From assembly GCA_024330265.1 (NCBI GenBank), contig JANDLT010000021.1:1-64000 (forward strand): 64,000 nt of DNA, in the 5' to 3' direction. This stretch comes from Pyrinomonadaceae bacterium MAG19_C2-C3 (GTDB lineage Bacteria; Acidobacteriota; Blastocatellia; Pyrinomonadales; Pyrinomonadaceae). The notes under the pieces are model-generated. The model did no database searches, had not been told where the DNA came from, and saw only the letters and a program-made list of their open reading frames with translations. The first letter of the stretch is position 1. Each line of letters begins with the position of its first letter. The translations under genes and the position numbers were made by a program. Below are positions 57,507 through 64,000 of this stretch, one piece after another.

Positions 57507-58790
57507 CTAAGCATGGCGAAGTTTGTACGATGCTTGATTCGCGGTTGGAGTTTCGCGTGAGCGCGTCTTTTTTGAAATGAAGCGCGACGGGCTGAAGCTT
57601 TCGAGTCGCGTGCGGAGGTCGGCGTTGAGCGTCGAGGTGCCGGTGATAGAGTCGGCGACGGCGTGCGCCGTGAGCGGTGCGAGCAGTATGCCGTTGCGGT
57701 AGTGGGCGGTCGCAAAGTAAAGACTTTTGAAGCCGGGCAAGGCTTCACCGGACGCACCGATAACCGGCAAATTATCAATCGAGCGCGGGCGCAAACCCGC
57801 CCATGCTTCGACGAACGGAAGGCTTGCGACGAGCGGCGCAATCTCCGTCGCGTGCGCGATTAAACTTTGAATGCCGTGTGCCGTGACGCGCTTTTCAAAC
57901 CCGACATGCTCGACCGTCGCGCCCGTCAACAAACGGGCGTCGCGTCGCGGCACGAGATAACCGCGCGGGCTGTACACGACATGTCGCACCACCGCCGGAT
58001 GCGCCGCGAGACACACCATCTGCCCGCGCACAGGCTCGATGATTGATGTTTCACCATGCGCCGTCGGGTCACGGTGTGAAACGGCTTGATTGAGAAAGCG
58101 CGAACTCCACGCGCCGCTTGCGACGACGACGTTCGCGGCGCGCATGTCGCCCATCGTCGTCGTGATTTTTATATTTGGCGCATCTTCAAAATTGATGTTT
58201 GTGACTTCGGTGTTTGCAAGCAGAAGCACACCGTATCGCTCGTTGGCTTTGATGAGCGCGGCAATCAAACGGCGATTTTCGACTTGCCCGTCGCGGGGAA
58301 ACAGCAGCGCGCCGCGAAGCTGTGAAGACAGGTGCGGCTCAAGTCTATGAGCTTCTCGCGCGGTCAAAGATTCAACTTCATAACCCGCCTGACGCTGCCA
58401 TTCATAACGATTCCCGATAAGGTTTTCGTCCCTCTCATTCAGCGCGAGATAAAGCGTTCCCGTCGCATCGAGTTCAATATCTATATCGCTTTCGGCAAAA
58501 AGTTCGGCGGCAAAGTCCGCGTACATGTCACGACTCGCACACGCGAGATGAAAAAAGTCGTCGTCGGTTTCGGCTTCCGCCTGCGGCGCGAGCATTCCGG
58601 CGGCGGCGTACGAACTTTCACCACCGAAACGCCCGCGCTCAACCACCGTCACACGCGCGCCGCGCCGCGCCAGTTCACGCGCGATGCTCAAACCGATAAC
58701 CCCGCCGCCGATAATCAGAACGTCCGTCGTCAAATTATTCGCCCGCAACACCGAACTGCTGATATTATCCACCGTCAAAGAAAGCACCAT
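57507..58790 (-). CDS. thiO: Glycine oxidase ThiO
   Basis: FAD enzyme that oxidises glycine to iminoacetate for the thiazole part of thiamine. 427 aa. The FAD motif VLIIGGGVIGLSIARELARR is at about residues 24-43, followed by ESSYAAAGMLAPQAE and LFPRDGQVENRRLIAAL, PRGYLVPRRDARLLTGATVE and EAWAGLRPRSIDNLPVIG. These fit ThiO rather than general DadA enzymes. The C-terminal 40 residues after the catalytic domain are basic and without known function. The other thiamine genes are not here. Confidence 0.87.
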   Translation of the reverse strand: MVLSLTVDNISSSVLRANNLTTDVLIIGGGVIGLSIARELARRGARVTVVERGRFGGESSYAAAGMLAPQAEAETDDDFFHLACASRDMYADFAAELFAESDIDIELDATGTLYLALNERDENLIGNRYEWQRQAGYEVESLTAREAHRLEPHLSSQLRGALLFPRDGQVENRRLIAALIKANERYGVLLLANTEVTNINFEDAPNIKITTTMGDMRAANVVVASGAWSSRFLNQAVSHRDPTAHGETSIIEPVRGQMVCLAAHPAVVRHVVYSPRGYLVPRRDARLLTGATVEHVGFEKRVTAHGIQSLIAHATEIAPLVASLPFVEAWAGLRPRSIDNLPVIGASGEALPGFKSLYFATAHYRNGILLAPLTAHAVADSITGTSTLNADLRTRLESFSPSRFISKKTRSRETPTANQASYKLRHA

Positions 58791-58797
58791 TACAAAT

Positions 58798-58892
58798 CAG
58801 GAGTCAGAAGCCAGAAGCCAGAAGTCAGGAGTCAAGAACAAGAAGCGCACACGGCTTCATTCTGGCTCCTGACTTCCGGCTTCTGGCTCCTC
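58798..58892. repeat. Heptanucleotide inverted array between divergent thiO and icd
   Basis: Units GAGTCAG, AAGCCAG, AAGCCAG, AAGTCAG, GAGTCAA (about 58801-58835) face TGGCTCC, TGACTTC, CGGCTTC, TGGCTCC (about 58863-58891). It fills the space where both promoters would be expected. Confidence 0.9.
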
Positions 58893-58899
58893 AAAAAAT

Positions 58900-59901
58900 A
58901 TGCCTCATACTATCACACTGATTCCGGGCGACGGCATCGGACCTGAAGTCACTTCCGCCGTCGTGCGTATCATCGAAGCGGCGGGCGTCGAAGCCCACTG
59001 GGAAACTTATTACGCCGGAGCGCAGGCTTTGGAAAAGTTCGGTGAAACCTTGCCCGCCGAACTGCTCGACTCAATCAAGCGCAACAAAGTCGCCCTCAAA
59101 GGTCCTATCACCACGCCGATTGGCAAGGGCTTCACATCGGTCAACGTCGGCTTGCGTAAGGCTCTCGATTTATACGCGAATTTGCGTCCCGTGCGCGCCT
59201 TGCCGAACGTGCCGTGTCGCTATCCCGAATTAGACCTTGTTGTCGTGCGCGAGAACACGGAAGATTTATATTCTGGAATCGAACACGTCGTCGTTCCCGG
59301 TGTGGTCGAGAGCATCAAGATTATCACCGAGAAAGCTTCGACGCGCATCGCCAAGTTCGCGTTTGAATATGCCGTTCGTGAAGGACGCAAGAAGGTGTCG
59401 GCGATTCACAAAGCGAACATCATGAAGCTTTCCGACGGCTTGTTTCTCGATTGCTTTCGCAACATCGCCGCCCTTCACCCGGATATTGAAGCCAACGATG
59501 TGATTGTTGATAACGCTTGTATGCAACTCGTGATGCGTCCCGAACAGTTCGACATCATGCTGCTTGAAAATTTGTACGGCGACATCGTATCGGACTTGTG
59601 CGCCGGACTCGTCGGCGGGCTTGGACTCGTTCCCGGCGCGAACATCGGCGAACTCGGCGCGGTCTTTGAAGCCGTTCACGGTAGCGCGCCCGACATCGCC
59701 GGACAGGGCGTCGCCAATCCGACCGCCCTGCTTCAATCCGGCATCTTGATGTTGCGTCATTTGAACGAACGCGAGGCTGCCGAACGCATCGAAAACGCGA
59801 TGTTGAAAATCTTTGTGGAAGGCAAAGTTCGCACGCGCGACATCGGCGGCACAGCGAAGACAATGGAGTTTGCCGAAGCGATTATCCATGCGTTTGAATA
59901 A
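58900..59901 (+). CDS. icd: NAD-dependent isocitrate dehydrogenase
   Basis: Oxidises isocitrate to 2-oxoglutarate in the TCA cycle. 333 aa, the short form of the beta-decarboxylating dehydrogenase family. It begins [20 protein letters not shown]. Substrate and NAD motifs: [70 protein letters not shown] and [17 protein letters not shown]. The SVN-R and YANLRPV pattern points to isocitrate rather than 3-isopropylmalate. The NAD preference is inferred from similarity to mitochondrial-type enzymes. Confidence 0.9.
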   Translation: MPHTITLIPGDGIGPEVTSAVVRIIEAAGVEAHWETYYAGAQALEKFGETLPAELLDSIKRNKVALKGPITTPIGKGFTSVNVGLRKALDLYANLRPVRALPNVPCRYPELDLVVVRENTEDLYSGIEHVVVPGVVESIKIITEKASTRIAKFAFEYAVREGRKKVSAIHKANIMKLSDGLFLDCFRNIAALHPDIEANDVIVDNACMQLVMRPEQFDIMLLENLYGDIVSDLCAGLVGGLGLVPGANIGELGAVFEAVHGSAPDIAGQGVANPTALLQSGILMLRHLNEREAAERIENAMLKIFVEGKVRTRDIGGTAKTMEFAEAIIHAFE

Positions 59902-59956
59902 GACTTTATTCATACAACGCGCGGCACAATGCTTGCCATACAATTTGCGAAAGACA

Positions 59957-59992
59957 CGAACGGTGCTTGTCCGATAAGCACCGTTTCGTTTT
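59957..59992 (+). terminator. Terminator after icd
   Basis: CGAACGGTGCTT pairs with AAGCACCGTTTCG around a short loop and is followed by TTTT. Confidence 0.75.
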
Positions 59993-60030
59993 GCAAAAAC
60001 AATGTTTGGGTGGGCTTGATTCAGAAAACA

Positions 60031-60190
60031 TTTAGAAGCTATCTCAAAATGATTTCTCTCTGCGGTTCTCTGCGTCATCACTCTGCGGAACTCCGCGTCC
60101 AAAGATTTTTTTAACGCAGAGTACCGCAGAGGGCGGACGCAGAGTTCCGCAGATCTTTCAATCAGAAGCTGTTTTGGAGATATCTTCTAG
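60031..60190. mobile_element. Possible palindromic element with CTCTGCGG repeats
   Basis: The ends TTTAGAAGCTATCTCAAAA and inverted TTTTGGAGATATCTTCTAG match with few changes. Inside are two facing arrays: CTCTGCGG / CTCTGCGT units (about 60056-60100) and CGCAGAG / CCGCAGA units (about 60113-60155). Flanks GAAAACATT and GCAAAACTT match at 6 of 9 positions, perhaps an old target duplication. Lower confidence than families A and B. Confidence 0.55.
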
Positions 60191-60328
60191 CAAAACTTAA
60201 TTTGATTCGAGACAAACCCAAGCAAAACTCCGGCATCTATGTTCTTCGCGCCGAAACGGTTGACACTCCCGTACATCTTTTCGGCGCGTTTGCAGAGCAG
60301 TAAATTTATTTCAATTGGGAGAAAAATA

Positions 60329-60976
60329 ATGCGTAGATTTTTAGTTCTTATGGCACTCATCGCCTTCTTCGCTCCGCTGGCGGCAGCGCAAGATACGGAT
60401 AATCGGTTCGAGTTCTTCGGCGGCTATTCGCTGTTGCGCGAAGACATTGATTCGGAAGATGAAATCGGTGACACAAGCGAAAACCTCAACGGGTTCAACG
60501 TCGCCGCGACCGGATATTTGACCGAACGCTTCGGCATCACGGGCGACATTTCCGGTCACTTCCGCAACGACGATTTCAGTTCGTCAATCGGGGGAACAAC
60601 AACCAACTTTGAAGCCAAATCGCGGGCGTTTAACTTCCTTGCCGGACCGCAATACCGCTTTACCAATTCAACGCGCGTCACGCCTTTCGTGCGCGCTCTG
60701 GCGGGCGTGCAGAATCGCCGCGTTGAGTTCGACGTGGAGGGTACGAACACGCCGGACTTGTTCGACTTCGACGAATCGGCGACCGACTTCGCGCTCGCTA
60801 TCGGCGGCGGTCTCGATGTGAGAGTCAGTGATCGCGTGGCGATTCGCGCGTTCCAGATTGACTACAACCCGGTCTTCGAGCGTGACCGCACTATCACTGC
60901 CGGTGGCTTCACCGATACCTTTGAAGGGCAGCGCGTTGACAACGCCCGCTTCTCAATCGGCGTCGTCTTCAAATAA
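60329..60976 (+). CDS. Outer-membrane beta-barrel protein (OmpA-like porin fold)
   Basis: 215 aa from ATG 60329. Signal peptide at about 1-22 (FLVLMALIAFFAPLAAAQ), then eight-strand-type barrel repeats: NRFEFFGGYSLLRED, GFNVAATGYLTERFGITGDISGHF, FLAGPQYRF, TPFVRALAGVQN, LAIGGGLDVRVSDRVAIRAFQIDYNP, ending FSIGVVFK. No periplasmic OmpA domain is attached. GGGAGAAAA precedes the ATG. The frame is open from 60239, but no signal peptide would start there. Confidence 0.82.
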   Translation: MRRFLVLMALIAFFAPLAAAQDTDNRFEFFGGYSLLREDIDSEDEIGDTSENLNGFNVAATGYLTERFGITGDISGHFRNDDFSSSIGGTTTNFEAKSRAFNFLAGPQYRFTNSTRVTPFVRALAGVQNRRVEFDVEGTNTPDLFDFDESATDFALAIGGGLDVRVSDRVAIRAFQIDYNPVFERDRTITAGGFTDTFEGQRVDNARFSIGVVFK

Positions 60977-61007
60977 ACAACCGGACGAAAACCAACGTCC
61001 GAATAAC

Positions 61008-61050
61008 ATCAGCCGTGAAGAATGTTTGTTCTTCACGGCTGATCTCTTTT
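61008..61050 (+). terminator. Terminator after the barrel-protein gene
   Basis: ATCAGCCGTGAAGAA pairs perfectly with TTCTTCACGGCTGAT around a 6-base loop, followed by CTCTTTTCT. Confidence 0.9.
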
Positions 61051-61137
61051 CTATACTATTCAAGAAAAAGAATGAACCCTACCCGCGACTTCCTCGCAAA
61101 AATAAGGGCGCGCAATTCTGAAAACCGCTATATGGGT

Positions 61138-61623
61138 TTAAGATAATTTACGATTGATTTTTTCGCTTAATTTTTGCGTCGTATTTTCGACAACGCTCAC
61201 CGGAACAACCTCGCGCAAATCAGCTTCGTTTAATAATTCCCTCGTGTTTGTTGATTCAAAAAGCGGTGGGTTTTCAATAATTCGAGTTTCGTTCTTTCTA
61301 CTCAAACCCGGAAACTGTTTTTTCAACTGCAAAGTCCGCCAAAGAACCTGCACTTGCCAACAAAAAATTGCTGTCAAAAAACCCGCCGTCAGAAAAATCA
61401 CAAACGGCGTTCCATCTTTGTCTAAAAACATCACATAAAGCGTAATTGCCAACGCCAAACTAACAACCGCCGTCATCACATTCAGCGTGATGTTGGCGAT
61501 AAAATGTTGTTCGGGCGGAATTACTTTGCTCTTGAGTTTGTCGAAATCAGGCAGAAATGTTCCGCAATTTCGGCAAAAAGTATTTACTTGTTGCTCGGAT
61601 TTACCGCATTTTGGACAAAACAT
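61138..61623 (-). CDS. Zinc-ribbon membrane protein, 161 aa
   Basis: The N-terminus MFCPKCGKSEQQVNTFCRNC carries two CxxC pairs, a zinc ribbon. Two membrane segments follow (ITLNVMTAVVSLALAITLYV and FVIFLTAGFLTAIFCWQVQV), then a charged soluble tail. It has no assigned function. Base composition is more AT-rich than its neighbours, which could mean later acquisition. Confidence 0.7.
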   Translation of the reverse strand: MFCPKCGKSEQQVNTFCRNCGTFLPDFDKLKSKVIPPEQHFIANITLNVMTAVVSLALAITLYVMFLDKDGTPFVIFLTAGFLTAIFCWQVQVLWRTLQLKKQFPGLSRKNETRIIENPPLFESTNTRELLNEADLREVVPVSVVENTTQKLSEKINRKLS

Positions 61624-61868
61624 AATTCATTCAACATTGAACATTTATCGGTTGAATTTAATTCAGCATTTGATTCAGACAAATCTACGATTCAAAAATG
61701 ATAGATGTTCAATGATAAAGGATAAATTTTATTTGTTCCTAAGCGAAAGATTCAGCCACGAAACAACCGGGAAGCCGACGCGAAAAGAGGTTTTGTTTAA
61801 TGTCCGTATTCGTGATATTTCGGGCTTCATGTCGGCTGTTTTTGCTTATCTCAACCGCAACTTAAAAA
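61624..61868. other. Intergenic region between zinc-ribbon gene and trpA
   Basis: No convincing gene. A small AT-rich stretch includes facing CATTGAACAT (61634-61643) and ATGTTCAATG (61704-61713), which may be a worn hairpin. No clear terminator for trpA is seen. Confidence 0.4.
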
Positions 61869-62660
61869 CTATTTGTCCGCCGACAAACCGCCCGCAAACG
61901 CACTGACCCGCCCGACCAAATCATCATCGCCCGCACACGCTTCAATCTCTTTGACAATCGCGCTCCCGACAACCGCCGCATCCGCATACCGCCAAACATC
62001 GCGCACCTGCGCGGCAGTCGAGATTCCAAACCCGACCGCGACGGGCAAATCCGTCACACCGCGCACACGTTCAACCAAACTTTCGGCGTCATGCGTCATC
62101 GCTTCACGCGCTCCCGTCACGCCCGCCCGCGATACGGCATAAATAAATCCGCGCGCACGTTCGGCAATCAATTTCAAACGCGCATCGCTCGTCGTCGGAG
62201 CGACCAGATAAATCGGGTCAAGTTCGTGTTCACTTAAAATCCTGCTCCACTCAACGGCTTCCTCCGGTATCAAATCCGTGACGAGTATTCCGTCCACACC
62301 CGCACGCCGCGCATCACAGGCGAGACGCTCGACGCCGTATTGCAAAAGCGGGTTGAAGTAACTGAACAACACGACGGGGACGCCGATTTTTTTCTGCGCC
62401 GCCGCGATGCACGCGAGAACGTCACCGAGCGTCACGCCGTTTCGCAAAGCCCGCTCCGATGCACGTTGAATCACGACGCCATCGGCAACCGGGTCGCTAA
62501 ACGGCACGCCGACTTCGATGATGTCCGCGCCGCTTCGCGCGAGTGCGACGATTAAATCTTCGCTCGTCTTTAAGTCGGGGTCGCCCGCCGTGATGAACGG
62601 AATGAAGCCGCCGCGCCCGTCGGTTTTAAGTTGATTGAATGTTCGGGTTATACGAGACAT
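61869..62660 (-). CDS. trpA: Tryptophan synthase alpha chain
   Basis: Cleaves indole-3-glycerol phosphate to indole, which is channelled to TrpB. 263 aa, normal length. The catalytic Glu is in DIIEVGVPFSDPVADGVVIQ and the catalytic Asp in GVDGILVTDLIPEEA. FIPFITAGDPD at the start and YAVSRAGVTGAR and VGFGISTAAQV toward the C-terminus fit well. trpB does not lie beside it, so the gene stands apart from a trp operon. A family B element sits 32 bases upstream of its start. Confidence 0.96.
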   Translation of the reverse strand: MSRITRTFNQLKTDGRGGFIPFITAGDPDLKTSEDLIVALARSGADIIEVGVPFSDPVADGVVIQRASERALRNGVTLGDVLACIAAAQKKIGVPVVLFSYFNPLLQYGVERLACDARRAGVDGILVTDLIPEEAVEWSRILSEHELDPIYLVAPTTSDARLKLIAERARGFIYAVSRAGVTGAREAMTHDAESLVERVRGVTDLPVAVGFGISTAAQVRDVWRYADAAVVGSAIVKEIEACAGDDDLVGRVSAFAGGLSADK

Positions 62661-62699
62661 TGAAACAGATTGATGTTCACTGAATACTCTGTAATTTAA

Positions 62700-62916
62700 C
62701 GCACCTTACGCGGTATAAGTATTTTGCGGCTCTGCCGCCTGATGTGCGGTGGGGCTTCGCCTCACCGTAGGGACACTTCCCCGATTACGTTCGAGGCTAC
62801 GCCTCAAACGCGGGCGGCGCAGCCGCCATAAATCTTTGAAGGCGAGACGGAAAGGCACAGCCTTTCCGCACATCAGGCGGCAGAGCCGCAAAACTTCACC
62901 CATTGCGTAAGGTGAG
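62700..62916. mobile_element. Palindromic MITE-like element, family B copy 3
   Basis: 217 bp, ends CGCACCTTACGC and inverted GCGTAAGGTGAG, flanked by the perfect 8-bp direct repeat TAATTTAA (62692-62699 and 62917-62924). Inner arms TTTTGCGGCTCTGCCGCC and GGCGGCAGAGCCGCAAAA pair, with GTGCGG / CCGCAC and GGGGCTTCGCCTC palindromes, nearly identical to the copy at 36140-36343. It lies upstream of trpA. Confidence 0.9.
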
Positions 62917-62940
62917 TAATTTAAGTTATATGAGCTTTTT

Positions 62941-63005
62941 TTATCCACGAAACACACTAAATTTCGGGCTGTTTCGCTTCGTGTTGTTTCGTGTGTTTCG
63001 TGGAT
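62941..63005. repeat. CCACGAAACACACGAAA hairpin, copy 4
   Basis: TTATCCACGAAACACAC (62941-62957) pairs with GTGTGTTTCGTGGAT at the right end. The unit TTCGTGTTGTTTCGTG is repeated in the right arm. Confidence 0.85.
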
Positions 63006-63037
63006 GAATCATAAAAAAACTTAGGAAAGCCAGCGAG

Positions 63038-64000
63038 TTAAGACACGATAGTCTCTGTGCGTCCGGCGAGGTTGGCGACGACGGCGATTAACTCGCTTGG
63101 GCTGACCGGCTTCGGTATATGAATCTGGAAGCCTGAGCGCAACGTGCGGATGCGATCTTCTTCGCGCGCGTAAGCGGTCAGTGCCGCCGCCGGAATCCGT
63201 CCGCCTTGTTCTTTGTCAAGAGCGCGTACTTTGGCGATGAGGGAATAGCCGTCCTCTTCCGGCATTCCGATGTCACTGATAAGCACGTCAAACGCTTCTT
63301 CGATCATTGCTTCCAGCGCGGCGGCTGCCGAGTTTGCCGTTCTCACACGAACCCCGCAGCTTTCAAGTATGAAATGCAGTAACTCGCGTGCGTCCGCTTC
63401 GTCGTCAACAATCAGCACATGAATCCCCGCAAGATGCGGCGGACACTCGAACTCGGACGAGGTGGTTAACTCCGCAGGTACGCGCTCCACATCATTCGCC
63501 GCACCGCGCACCGCCGCGAACGGGAGACTGACGGTGAAGGTCGTGCCTTGCCCAACGCCCGCGCTCTCGACCCGCACCGTCCCGCCATGTAGCTCCACTA
63601 ATTGACGGACAATCGCCAATCCTAATCCTAGCCCGCCGTAGCTCCGTGTGGACGTGGCATCAGCTTGCCGGAAGCGGTCGAAGACGTGCGGCAGGAACGC
63701 CGATGCGATGCCAAGTCCGGTGTCGCTAACGGAAATCTCGACATGTGATTCGACGCGCTCCAATCGAACAATCACGCGCCCGCCTTTGGGCGTGAACTTG
63801 ATAGCGTTCGAGATGAGATTCCACGTCATCTGTTGCAAACGGTCAGGGTCGCCCGATACTTGCCCCGCCGGAGAATCGAGTTGCAACTGTAAGCGTATCT
63901 CCTTGGCTTCCGCCGCCGGACGCGCGGTGTCAACCGCCGCGATGATGATGGTGCCGAGGTCAACAGGCTGCACGCGCAGGCGCAACTTGCCGGTGATGAT
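63038..64000 (-). CDS. Hybrid histidine kinase, 3' part only
   Basis: The C-terminal part of a sensor kinase; the frame is still open at the window edge, where it reads IITGKLRLRVQPVDL, so the sensor and the phospho-accepting His domain lie outside. Visible: the ATP-binding domain with N box (NLISNAIKFTPKGG), G1 (VSDTGLGIA), F box (FDRFRQAD) and G2 (GGLGLGLAIVRQLVELHGG), then a receiver domain with HVLIVDDEADARELL, phospho-acceptor Asp in DVLISDIGMPEEDG, and Lys in IHIPKPVSPSEL. A receiver on the C-terminus suggests a phosphorelay. The input signal is not visible. Confidence 0.88.
   Translation of the reverse strand: MITGKLRLRVQPVDLGTIIIAAVDTARPAAEAKEIRLQLQLDSPAGQVSGDPDRLQQMTWNLISNAIKFTPKGGRVIVRLERVESHVEISVSDTGLGIASAFLPHVFDRFRQADATSTRSYGGLGLGLAIVRQLVELHGGTVRVESAGVGQGTTFTVSLPFAAVRGAANDVERVPAELTTSSEFECPPHLAGIHVLIVDDEADARELLHFILESCGVRVRTANSAAAALEAMIEEAFDVLISDIGMPEEDGYSLIAKVRALDKEQGGRIPAAALTAYAREEDRIRTLRSGFQIHIPKPVSPSELIAVVANLAGRTETIVS

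Noticed and set aside
58332-58946. 204-aa open frame on the + strand
   Set aside because: It runs antisense through thiO, then through the heptanucleotide array, and overlaps the certain start of icd.
59266-60102. 278-aa open frame on the - strand
   Set aside because: Antisense to icd and its terminator; no family features.

Overview
The window looks like a piece of an Acidobacteriota chromosome, probably of the Blastocatellia type. The best evidence is two very large Oar-like TonB-dependent receptors that carry an N-terminal carboxypeptidase-regulatory domain. Supporting signs are the many stand-alone palindromic elements and the mix of housekeeping genes. No rRNA, tRNA, CRISPR array, prophage or transposase gene was found. 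The taxonomic assignment is an inference.

Layout. 0.2-12.8 kb (+ strand): PEP carboxykinase, purN, a ParE-type toxin-antitoxin pair, tyrS, a secreted nuclease, a large receptor, a CsbD protein and a glycosyltransferase. 13-28.8 kb is the replication-origin region: gyrB, recF, dnaN and dnaA on the - strand; rpmH, rnpA, yidD, yidC, mnmE, mnmG, parA, parB and selD on the + strand. The origin lies between dnaN and dnaA. It has an AT-rich stretch, five TAG trios, a short GC spacer and a row of DnaA boxes, the same arrangement as the basal unwinding element of Bacillus subtilis. A near-consensus parS lies just before parA. selD appears to be read through an in-frame TGA at its catalytic cysteine position, so it is probably a selenoprotein. 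29.2-33.6 kb: part of the F1Fo ATP synthase (b', b, delta, alpha, gamma).

33.7-41 kb: a VanZ-like protein, a sodium:solute symporter, a ketosynthase / methyltransferase / flavoprotein trio that may make a small polyketide-like compound, and a frameshifted toxin-like gene beside a DUF2283-like gene. 41-50 kb: the second large receptor, a NurA nuclease followed by a zinc-ribbon protein and a HAS-barrel-like protein, and a DHH phosphoesterase. 50-58.8 kb: a sorbosone-dehydrogenase-like protein with a TonB receptor, three thioredoxin-fold proteins (one fused to CcdA), and thiO. 58.9-64 kb: isocitrate dehydrogenase, an outer-membrane barrel protein, a zinc-ribbon membrane protein, trpA and the 3' part of a hybrid histidine kinase.

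The most unusual feature is the non-coding repeat content. Between genes there are (1) degenerate heptanucleotide arrays facing each other as long hairpins, some of which supply the stop codon of the gene before them; (2) two families of small palindromic elements with terminal inverted repeats and target-site duplications of 9 bp and 8 bp; (3) four copies of a hairpin based on CCACGAAACACACGAAA; and (4) two further palindromic elements seen once each. No transposase that could move them is encoded here.
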